A DNA stretch of 64,000 nt. Origin: Agelaius tricolor (taxonomy: Eukaryota; Chordata; Aves; Passeriformes; Icteridae). A model generated the notes under the pieces. It did not search any database, was not told the DNA's origin, and was given only the letters and a program-made list of their open reading frames with translations. Below, in pieces: positions 30,846-40,065 of the stretch (positions are counted from its first letter, which is position 1; the number at the start of each line of letters is the position of its first letter). The translations under genes were made by a program, and so were the position numbers. Location: assembly GCA_023055355.1 (NCBI GenBank), contig JALJCS010000053.1, forward strand, positions 2,614,501 through 2,678,500, in the 5' to 3' direction.

Positions 30846-32042
30846 ATGTCTCTGAGTGAAGCAGATGCTTCAAGGACCAAATCTGCTGGTCCACCGCTGA
30901 AAGTGAAACCAAATAACCTTAGCTATGACTTAGGTGAACCTATGTTAACCACAACTTCTGTTACTGAGCCTTTCAGGTTGCAGCTGACAGAACCACTCCA
31001 CCTGAAGGACACTGACTGGCATTTTGTCTCTGACAACCCAGATCAGAAGGGTACTTGGCACCGTATTTGCTGTAAGTACATCATCATTGGGGACACCAAA
31101 TACACACCACATGAGATTGAAATTGCTCCAGGAATGACAGCATCAGATCCTGAGCAATTTGTTCTTGGCCTGCACTGTTTCCACCCCCCCCTGTTTCTTC
31201 CCAAAGGACAAATTGTTGCACAAGCTATCCCTGTGCCGTTTCTGCCTGAAGGCACCGAAAAACAAGGGCCCACAGTCGCCCGGGTCCAAGTTATTGGGAG
31301 AGACAAACCCAAATTATGGTGTAATGTCAGTGGAGGTGGAGAGTCAAAACGCATTGAGATGCTTGTAGACACGGGTGCAGACTGCACGGTGATCCCAGTA
31401 GAAGACTGGCCTGCACATTGGCCTTTGCAAAATGTTGCTAGTCATGTTCAAGGTGTAGGAGGTCTGCAATTGGCAAGACAATCCAAAAGCATCATCCAAA
31501 TCGAGGGACCAAACGGACAGATGGCAAACATTTGTCCATTTCTGTTAGATTATTTGGAACCTTTGTTAGGGAGAAGTTTAATGGCCCACTGGGGTGTCAC
31601 AATTGATATTCCAGACTCTCCACAGGATTTTTGTACAGAGGTCATTGAACAACAGCGCCTTGCCCAAAAACTGAATTGGAAGACAGACACACCAGTTCGG
31701 GTAGAGCAGTGGCCGCTCAGTAAACAAAAACTGAAGGTGCTCGAGGAGCTAGTGGAAGAGCAACTGAAAAAGGGTCACATTGTGGAGACCACGTCTCTGT
31801 GGAACTCTCCAGTGTTTGTCATCCATAAAGCTGACAAAAAGAGATGGAGTCTCCTCCACGACCTCCAACAAATTAATAATGTCATTGAAGATATGGGCTC
31901 TCTCCAACCTGGTATGCCATCCCCAGCGATGCTTCCCCAGGATTGGAAATTAGCTGTTATTGATAGAAAAGATTGTTTTTTCAATATTCCCCTCCACCCT
32001 GACGATGCACCGCATCTCGCATTCTCGGTCTCCACCCTATGA
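30846..32042 (+). pseudogene. pro: ERV3 pro-pol 5' part: dUTPase-like, protease, RT fingers
   Basis: 398 codons with the same domain order as the ERV2 frame 27062-25899: dUTPase-like end, VDTGADCTVIP protease, RT to VIDRKDCFFNI. The same truncation occurs after FSVSTL through the shared 16-nt deletion. From about 30965 onward it is almost base-identical to ERV2. Confidence 0.85.
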
Positions 32043-32810
32043 AAAGGTACCATTGGACAGTTCTCCCTCACGGCCTTAAAGTCTCGCCATCGATCTGCCA
32101 GTGGTCTGTCTCTTCCCTGCTTTCCCCAGTGCATGCAGCTGCAGAAAAGGCCATCATCTATCGTTATATGGATGATATCCTTGTGTGTGCCCCCACTGAT
32201 GATCTACTCACACATGTGCTTGACCTAACAATCAATGCATTGATTGTTGCAAGGTTTGAGTTCCAGGAAAGGAAAATTCAAAAGATGCCACCTTGGAAGT
32301 ATTTGGGAATATTCCAGTTCCTTAGAAATTGGAAATAGGACCATTGTTCCTCAAAAATTGTAATCAAAACAAAGATCAAGACCCTTGCAGATGTCCACAA
32401 GTTGTGTGGGTCTTTGAATTCGGTAAGGCCCTGGCTATGTCTGACCAACGAAGACCTTGCCCTTCTTTTCAATTTATTGAAAGTGGGAGAGGACCGGAGT
32501 TCTCCTATGGCTATTACCCCAGAGGCACAGAAAGATCTAGAAAAAGTTCAGACTGCAATGTCCACAAGACAGGCCAACCAATGTCGGCCTGACCTGCCAT
32601 TTAAATTTATCATCTCAGATAAGCTGCCACACTTCCATGGAATCATTTTCCAGTGGGAGAAAAAACAAACACCTAAGGCAATGGAAACACCTAAAAAGGG
32701 CCAGGACCAGAAGGACCCTCTCTTGATCATAGAGTGGGTTTTCCTCAGTCACAAAAGGTCCAAGAGAATGACAAAGCCCTAAGAGCTGGTAGCAGAACTA
32801 ATCCAGAAAG
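32039..32810 (+). pseudogene. pol: ERV3 RT palm and connection
   Basis: Frame 32039-32338 contains YMDD (in YRYMDDILVC) and ends where ERV3 has a short extra segment relative to ERV2 near 32307-32320. Frame 32402-32782 carries the thumb/connection. Frames do not join. Confidence 0.8.
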
Positions 32811-33700
32811 CTAGGACCCAAGCTTTTCCACCAACATGCACCTGGCCTGGTTCGTCAGTTTCACATCACTCAAGAACAGGCCAAAGCAATTGTGGACACA
32901 TGCCCAAATTGCCAACAACATGCACTCCCTACAATGAGTGCGGGAGCAAACCCCAGGGGGTTGAACAGTTGTGAACTGTGGTAAACAGATGTAACACACA
33001 TACAGTCATTTGGATGGCAGAAATACGTTCATGTTAGTGTAGATACCTTTTCTGGAGCGGTCTATGCTTCTGCCCACACAAGAGAATCATCTTCCGATGC
33101 CATAAAGCACCTCGTACAGGCTTTTCCTTTCATGGGCATCCCCAAAGAGTTAAAAACTGATAATGGGCCCACTTACAAATCCAAGGAATTCAGGAGTTTC
33201 CTGCAGCAATGGGGAGCAGAGCACAAAACAGGCATCCCCTACTCCCCTACAGGTGAAGCCGTAGTAGAAAGGACTCACCATGATATCAAAAGAGTCCTGG
33301 ATCAGCAACATCAGGTCCTGAAAGTAGAACCTCCCCACATCCGATTGCCCAGGGCACTGTTCACAATCAATTTCTGAACTGTTCTTTTGACAGCCTGAAT
33401 CTGCCCATCATACACCACTTTGTGGGGAGCAGACAGATGTCAGTGAAAGAAAAGCCTTCAGTCTTAGTAAAGGACCCTGAGACTTGGAAGACAGTGGGAC
33501 CTTATAAATTAGTTACATGGGGACTTGGATACACCTGCGTGTCCACCCCCTCTGGTTCAAAGTGGGTCCCTTCCAAATGGGTAAGGCCCTACGTCCCCAA
33601 GGTCTCAGAGAAGTCTACAGAAGCGCCCCAGGTTGCCAATGCTGCCTGGAAAAGGAAACGCCGCGCATGTTCCCTGGAAGAAATTTTATTTAAGCCTCCT
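32811..33700 (+). pseudogene. pol: ERV3 integrase, after deletion of RNase H
   Basis: At about 32820 the sequence jumps from the RT connection to the integrase zinc module. About 690 bp present in ERV2 (roughly 25155-24463), including all of RNase H, is missing. A CAA-to-TAA stop interrupts the region before the first catalytic Asp. Core frame 33132-33377 keeps KTDNGPTY and VVERTH; a C-terminal frame follows from 33422. Confidence 0.8.
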
Positions 33701-33910
33701 ATCTGGAATAGTTTGCAATATATGTTTGTCTTAAGTTCCTTGTACCAGTTTAGATCCCACTGTTTGTGTGCAGTCTCGAGACACCATGAGACCGAGTCTG
33801 CTCTTCTCGATCATTGCACCAGCGATCTCCTGGATAGTCCATCAGCCCAAAGCAAACGTATGGACCACCCTGAAATTATGACATCAAGAGAGAAACAGAC
33901 GACTGGCTGA
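33422..33910 (+). pseudogene. ERV3 integrase C-terminus fused to env-leader remnant
   Basis: 162 open codons: integrase C-terminal domain (KDPETWKTVGP and WVPSKWVRPYVP) running into the env-leader-like region homologous to ERV2 23649-23362. The reading-through is a result of the decayed pol end. Confidence 0.6.
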
Positions 33911-33945
33911 TAGGACTGTTCAAGGGCTGGGGACTCTCAGGCTGG

Positions 33946-34215
33946 GTGGGATCTACTCTGAAAACTGTATTTTTAGTATTGTTTATTCTAGTTATTGTTA
34001 TTGTAGTCATTACCATTGTTTTTGGACTAATCAAGCGCATGGTTCACAAGTTATGTTCCCCTCCTGAAGTCCACCATTTGGAAGCCCTTAGTGCTCCAGT
34101 AGATGACATGGAAGCTGCAGAAGAAAACACTGACCCTCCTGAAGAGGAGGAACCAATTTACCAAGCGTGGTTTGGCAAGAATTTTGCCCCCAAAACCCAG
34201 TCCTCCTCATTTTAA
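33946..34215 (+). CDS. env: ERV3 env remnant: membrane helix and tail
   Basis: 89 codons starting MGSTLKTV, with a membrane helix (about residues 6-28), an acidic tail and the same QTQSSSF end as ERV2. The open frame survives in both copies although other genes are broken. Confidence 0.7.
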   Translation: MGSTLKTVFLVLFILVIVIVVITIVFGLIKRMVHKLCSPPEVHHLEALSAPVDDMEAAEENTDPPEEEEPIYQAWFGKNFAPKTQSSSF

Positions 34216-34232
34216 ACAAAACAAGGGGGAGA

Positions 34233-34857
34233 TGTTGCGGTGTGATGTCATGGGTTGCCTCAGATACCTCAGGTTTCTCCCTGTAGATTTCTTCCCCAGG
34301 TGTGTCAATCACCTCTCCTTTCCCCCACCCTGACCCCTGCTGAGTGCTGTCTGTCAGTCCTGAGTCCCAATGGCATTCCAGAAGGTCGTTGAGTGATTGG
34401 TAGAGTTCAAAAGATACCTTACACACCTGGAGGACATTGGGCCATCCTGGTGTCATTTGACCCCTGAGACTTCTCCCCCTGCACCTGGTTGGTGGGAACC
34501 CTACCCCTTTCCTCCCCCTCTCCCCGGGGTTAAAAGGAACAGCAACCACGCGGTTTGACAGGTTCTGTTAGAGCTGTTACTGCATTCAGAGGCCTGTGGG
34601 CCAGGAATAAAGCTCTGGATTGAAAACCTCTAGCAGAACCCGACTCCTTTCCTTCATCCTCGCCTTAGAGCTTCTCTGCCAAGCAAAACCTGAGCTCCTG
34701 CATGTCTGGACTTGTCTCTAGCACCCAGCTGCAGCATCCAGCTTAGCCAAAGGTGTCTCTGAGGTGAAAACACCACAGTTGCGCCTTTTAGTCAAGCAGA
34801 GAGAGCCGGACAAGCCCAGGCACGTCCCTTCTGGCTATACTGGTAATTAATTCCAAT
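34233..34857 (+). mobile_element. ERV3 3' LTR
   Basis: About 625 bp beginning TGTTGCGG right after the purine tract ACAAGGGGGAGA and ending TTCCAATA. TTAAAAG near 34530, AATAAA near 34605. Same family as the ERV2 LTRs and the solo LTR at 19428, but the most divergent of them. No 5' partner exists in the window. Confidence 0.85.
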
Positions 34858-35700
34858 ACCCACGGATTGACCAATACACTGTTTCTCTTTCAAAGGTTAA
34901 GTTCCTACTCATTGAACAATAGACTTTTCTTCATTTCTTGTTGACCTGCTCAAACATGGATCAAATATGACAGGGCCTCAGACACAACTCCAGTCCCTGC
35001 CACAGTTGTTTGCAAAATATCCCACTCCTCAAATTCTCCTTTGCTGATCAAGAGCATCCTATAAACATTTTCTTTCCCTTGAATGCATGACAGCTACCTT
35101 CTTAGAAGGAACACTCTCTCCATGCTCAAGGTTAAGATAGCCACTTGCACACATTAAACACTGCAATGGGGGAATACAGGACTAAGCGCTGCCTGCTAAA
35201 GCTCAAGGAGTTCACAAGACTAAGTCCCATTTGTTACACTTAAATATTTTCCCAGTGCCTCTCCTTCCTATTCTGGGAATCAAACACAAACATTTTGTCA
35301 TAAAGTCCTGCAAGTGCTATTATTGATGAATGAAGACACATTACAACTTTCTTGCTGAAATTAATTAATAAAACATAGATTGCCTACTGAAATTATTCTG
35401 CTCCCTTCCAAATCCCTACTCAAGCAAAACCCCCAGGCACATCCCTGATTCCCTCTCTCCCAGCAGCTCAGAGCTGCATTGCACAGCACTTGCTGTGTGC
35501 CAGAGAGCACAAAGCAGGCTGGCCTGGTGGCCTTGAATATTCCTGAAAAATACCCTACATCTCACACCTTTGCTCTGACTCAGTGCAGAACTGCAGGATT
35601 GCAGGTGCTTCCTCCCAGAGCTGTGTGAGGCGCTGGCTCCTGCAGATGTGCCCTGCCAAGCTGTCCCTGCCTCACGCTGGCCTCGGTTCAATGGTGGATC
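34858..35700. repeat. Local duplication, copy A
   Basis: Sequence from the GATTGACCAATAC start to about 35690 recurs at 35905-37370 with roughly 85-90% identity by eye. No clear gene. The minus-strand frame 35691-35416 resembles the 3' part of 37725-37093, which reflects the duplication and does not prove coding. Confidence 0.75.
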
Positions 35701-35904
35701 AAAGCGCTGTGCATCTCATCCTTCTCACCCCACCACCCCAGAACCAGGCCCTATATCTCCTGCTCAGGAGTGGAATTTTCCCAGTTACAGCATCAGCCCA
35801 CACATGGTCAGCGTGTGAGATGAGGCCATGATGGCTCAGGATACCAACTCCCTGACAGCAAGGGCTCCATTGCGCACTGTTCCCCTTTCAAAGCTTGACT
35901 GCCC

Positions 35905-37370
35905 ACCGATTGACCAATACATTGTTTCTCTTTCAAGGGTGTCCTGGCTTGACTATATCATGCTTGTATCCCCAGTCATCTGTTCTGGTTTTGCTGAATA
36001 ATAAGTTTTGCAGACTTGTTCCAAGACTGAAGGGGGGAGAGAAGAAGCACGGAGTTTCTTTTCAGAAACTGCACTCACTGCTCCACATTCCTGCTCCTGG
36101 ACTGTGATGTCTGCGGATAGAGAGAAGGCAAGACAGAGCTCTCCTTTGCTTTTAGTTCGTTTTAGCTAGCTGAGGCAAACAAGTTCTCTGGACTGTGGGG
36201 TTTTCTTTCCCCTTTTCTTTGGACCTGTTTAGACCTTCTCCAGACTGAACACCAGAAGAGCACTGGCAGCTCACACCTGTGACCCACCGTGCTGGGCCTG
36301 GGCTGCGGCATTTCCAGCACCACAGGGACTGATAAGAGACTGAGTGAGCTGAGCCACAGCCCACGGAGGAGACTTTGTGAGTTTGTCTCTCTTTTGGAGC
36401 GGCAAGAGGTTTCATTGTTTAATATTGTTTAGGTTTTATTGCTTAATAAACAGGTTTTTCCACTTTTCTCCAAGGAGGTATTTTTCCCAAACTGGTTGCG
36501 AGAGGGGCTGATTGAATGTGCTTTCTAGAGGAACTCCTATGGGGGTTCTCTCCCAAATTTTCCCTCAACCAGGACAAAGGGTCAAGTTCCCATTCATTAA
36601 ACAAGATATTTTTCTTCAGTGCCTTGTCAACCTGGTCAAAAATGGATCAAATACGGCAGGGTCTTGGACACAGTTGCTTGAGAAACACTCCATTCCTCAC
36701 ATTCTCCTTCACTAGTCAAGAGCATCCTAAAAACACTTTCTTCCCTTGAATGCATTCCAGCTACCTTCTTAGAAGGACCATTCTCTTTGTTCTCAAGGTT
36801 AAGATAGCCACTTGCACACATTAAGCACTGCAATGGGGGAAGGCCACTTGGACACATTAAGCGCTGCCTGTCAAAGCTCAAGGAATTCACAAGATTAAGC
36901 CCCATTTGTTACGCCTTAACATTTTCCCAACGCCTCTCCTTCCTACTCTGGGAAACAAACACAAGATTTTTGCCAAGAAGTCCTGAAAGTGCTTTTGATG
37001 AGTGAAGACACATTGCATCCTTCCTTCAGAAATTAATTAAGAAAACAAAAATTGCTTACTGCAACCCTTTTGTCCCCTTCCTAATCAGTTCACTACTCAA
37101 GCAAAACCCTCAGGAACATCCCTGATTCCCTCTCTCCCAGCAGCTCAGAGCTGCATTGCGCAGCGCTTGCTGTGTGCCAGACAGCACAAAGCAGGCTGGC
37201 CTGCTGGGCCTGAATATTTCTGCCAAACACTCTGCATCTCACACCTTTGCTCTGGCTCAGTGCAGAACTGCAGGATTGCAGGTGCTTCCTCCCAGAGCTG
37301 CGTGAGGCACTGGCTCCTGCAGATGTGCCCTGCCAAGCTGTCCCTGCCTCACGCTGGCCTCGCTTCCCCT
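35905..37370. repeat. Local duplication, copy B, with inserted LTR
   Basis: Second copy of 34858-35700 in the same orientation, lengthened by the solo LTR at 35940-36576. 35701-35904 is non-duplicated spacer. Confidence 0.75.
35940..36576 (+). mobile_element. Solo LTR of the ERV5 family
   Basis: 637 bp with TGTC...GACA ends, flanked by the 5-bp duplication AAGGG (35935-35939 and 36577-36581). Clearly similar to the ERV5 3' LTR. A 5-bp duplication fits a class III-type integrase. Confidence 0.9.
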
Positions 37371-38310
37371 GGCAGAAGTGCTGGGCCTGAAGGAGGCTGC
37401 CCTGTGCTCCAGCCTGCTGAGCAGCCCAGCTCCCTGCCCCGGTGCCCAGAGTGCTGCACACACTGCTGACCTTGGCCAGGAGTTGCAGGGCAGCCGGCAG
37501 AAGAGGAGGAATCCTCAGCCAGCCCAGCGGCCCTCGGCTGCCCTTGGCCTTTCTCTGCTCCTGGGCACACTCCAGACAGCCAATGCCTCCAGGCCGGGCT
37601 GTGCCCAGCACGGCTGCGCTTCCCCTCAGCAGCAGCCAGCTGCCACCTGGGCTCTGAGAGCGCAGGATTCGCCCGCTCCCAGGAACAGGCACCCAGGGCC
37701 CAGCTGCTGCCTCTTGCAGCTCCAAGGGCCTCCTTCCAGCCTGCCTCTGCCGGGGCTCAGCCTGCTCCCGCCTCTGCCGGGGCTCTGCTGGGGCTCCAGC
37801 CCGGCCAAGGCCGGGGCCGCTCTCACCTCACAGGCGCTGACAGCTCTGCACCTCAGGAGACCTTGCTGAGCACTCTCTCTGATCTTTCTGCTTTCTCACT
37901 TGAGCAAGGCTCTCCTTCTGCCAAAGAGATTGCACTTAGGGATACAAATCCAAGTGGCAGCAGCTCAAATGCTCTTGAGTCATGACTGAAGGCCTGAATC
38001 AACACAGGATGTCTTGGCTGCCTCTCCCCTCCTTTGGTTTTTCCTGCAAATGCCATTACCTTTTCTGCCTCAACTAGAAATATCACAGCTGTTCCAAAAC
38101 CAGCCAGTGGGTCATATTCCAAAGGCAGTGTGGTCTGGAGAGGATGAATGAAGAAGAACCTTCTCCACTTACAAACCATACCAAAGAAGCCATAAGTGTG
38201 ACTTAGCACCAGTAAAAAACAACTGGTAATTCAGAAGAAAATGCCAAGCTGTCTGAAGGGGTCCGAAGGAGGGGAATCTTCCAAATGAGTTGATGTTTCA
38301 GAAACTTTAT
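37371..38310. other. GC-rich stretch, function unknown
   Basis: High GC to about 37860 with long open frames on both strands (plus 37378-37869, minus 37725-37093). Composition alone can produce these, and neither shows a recognised domain or conserved splice sites. Could be an exon or CpG-rich promoter of an unrecognised gene. 37870-38310 holds nothing recognisable. Confidence 0.3.
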
Positions 38311-38317
38311 TTAATAA

Positions 38318-38442
38318 TAATCCTACTCTATAAACCTATACTATAAATCCTACTCTATAAACCTATACTATAAACCTACTCTATAAAGCAAAACTACTGA
38401 ACAATCCTACTCTGGAGTCCTACTCTACAATCCTACTCTAAG
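38318..38442. repeat. CCTACTCTATAAA minisatellite
   Basis: About nine imperfect copies of a 10-14 bp motif (TCCTACTCTATAAA / CCTATACTATAAA), degrading to TCCTACTCT at the right end. Confidence 0.85.
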
Positions 38443-38446
38443 TTGG

Positions 38447-38629
38447 TTATGGAGATAACATCTTGATTATTACATTCTTCTTCTCCACTCCTCCTTCTTT
38501 TTCTTCATCTTGATTGAGTTGATGAGTGGTGCCAGGCTGGACACTGGCTTGGCTGAAGTTACAAATGGATGCTGTCCACAGGAAAGAAAAAACCAAAACA
38601 ACAAAGAACATTGAACCATGACTTTCCAA
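38447..38629 (-). CDS. Small ORF with signal-peptide-like start (uncertain)
   Basis: 60 codons. MESHGS is followed by a hydrophobic run (about residues 7-24), then a polar, Glu/Lys-rich tail. It looks like a first exon of a secreted protein, but no family is recognised, no clear donor was identified and the frame could be chance. 38630-39440 on the right has GC-rich open frames without recognisable domains. Confidence 0.2.
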   Translation of the reverse strand: MESHGSMFFVVLVFSFLWTASICNFSQASVQPGTTHQLNQDEEKEGGVEKKNVIIKMLSP

Positions 38630-39439
38630 GCTCAGTGCTTCAGAGAGTCAATCAGGATTCCTCTGGGTCCTAAAAAGACCCAGAAAGAGGAGCAATGGGA
38701 CAATCTGCTCCCCAATCATCATATGCATGACCTTGCCATCACAGGCAAACCTGACTCAGAATCCCACTCATCCATTTATTGTGATGTCTTCATCCTGCTG
38801 GGATTTTTGCCCTGCCAGTGCTCTAGAAATGGTGCTTTCTGTCCCTGGCGTTTCTCCCTTGCAGGAAACTCCAATGGCTCACATAGGTCCCTGCCTTTGC
38901 AAGACAGGCACTGTGCAAATTTCCACAGGGACAGAAAGCAGTGTCTGCCTTTCCATGCCCTGCCCCTCGTGTGCTGCATGGCACCTTCCTTCCCAGCAGG
39001 GCCAGCCCAGTGGCACTGGGCCCTGCAGTTCCCTCTCTGCCACACAACCTGGCAGTAACCCTGGCACAGTTCCCGTCTGCTTGGGCATGCCAGGCAGCAG
39101 ATGGGGCTGGGACAAGTCCCTCCCAGCTGTCCCTGTTTGTGTGCCAGAAACCTCTAAGGGTGGGCTGGGGGGCACAAACCAGGGCCCCTCAGAGGCTCCC
39201 AGTGAGCCCCCCACAGCCCCTCCAGCCCACAGCCAAATCTCTGACTGCTCAGCTGGGACTGGCTTCCTTGGGTTCCACCACCACCATTTCATGTCTCTGT
39301 AGCCTGCATTGCTCTGCTTCAATTCTTTTGCCATTAGATAAAACTCAAGACCCCACCAAATTACAAAAGAGGGTGACAGAAACAGAAAACAGAGCAGCTC
39401 TCCTCTCAGGAAATGTGGAGGGAGGTGGAGTTATTCAGT

Positions 39440-39780
39440 TTTGTGAAGAACAGGCCCCAGGGAGACTTTGTTGCCACTTCCCAAGACTTCAGAGTGGCTT
39501 TGAAGAAAGCGGGGGACATCTTTTTTAACAGGTCCAGTTACAATAGAATGTGATGAATATTTTTAATCAAAATGGGGATCAAGTCAGAGTAGGTCTAAGG
39601 AAGAACTTTTTTACTCAGAGCATAGTGCAATACTGTCACAGGCTGTCCCATGAGCTTGTAGGTGCCCCGTTGCAGGTCAGGTGGCAAAGGGCTCTGAGCA
39701 ACCTGATCTCTTTAAAGATGTCCCTGCTCATTGCAGGACACTTGCACCAGAGGACCTTTACAGGATCCTGCCAGCCCAGC
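39440..39780 (+). mobile_element. CR1-like LINE 3' fragment
   Basis: Shows the typical order of CR1 3' ends in decayed form: a GGAGACTTTGTTGCC-like segment, AGGAAGAACTTTTTTACTC, GGCTGTCCC, then ATCTCTTTAAAGATGTCCCTGC. Identified from general resemblance to bird CR1 elements. The terminal 8-bp repeats were not found. Confidence 0.5.
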
Positions 39781-39927
39781 CCAGTCTAGGATTCCTCACC
39801 GTTTTCATTTGAAGAGCAGCAAGAGCGGAGGTGTGGAGTAAGGGGGCTCATCTGATGCCTTGGACTTGAGTGGAGAAGGAGCCCATCCCTCAGAGCCTGT
39901 TTCACCTGCAGCCCCTTCACATTTTAC

Positions 39928-40065
39928 CTTCAGGAGCTCCCTGGCAGACCAGCGACACGTCACGTCTGTCTGCAGGCAGCAGCTCAGGAAGTCACACAGG
40001 CAAGACGAGAATCGGTGTGGCTGCCGCAGCCGTGGTCTCTCTCCCCTGGCTGTCCGGAGTTGAGC
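39928..40065 (-). CDS. PAK3-like: PAK3-like exon: C-lobe
   Basis: 138 bp, phase 0 to 0, acceptor TTTTTATCCAG, donor GTAAAA. All 46 codons align without gaps to the PAK exon spanning the NPE.LS and DFLNRCL segments; here it contains [12 protein letters not shown] and SARELLK. It is the most diverged exon (several Cys and Arg changes) but stays open. Confidence 0.75.

Noticed and set aside
37093..37725. 210-codon minus-strand frame as a host gene
   Set aside because: Very GC-rich composition with open frames on both strands, and half of it is duplicated non-coding-looking DNA; evidence is too weak to call a gene.
39550..39790. Last exon of the PAK3-like gene
   Set aside because: The region reads as a CR1-like fragment on the plus strand; no C-terminal PAK helix could be found on the minus strand here.
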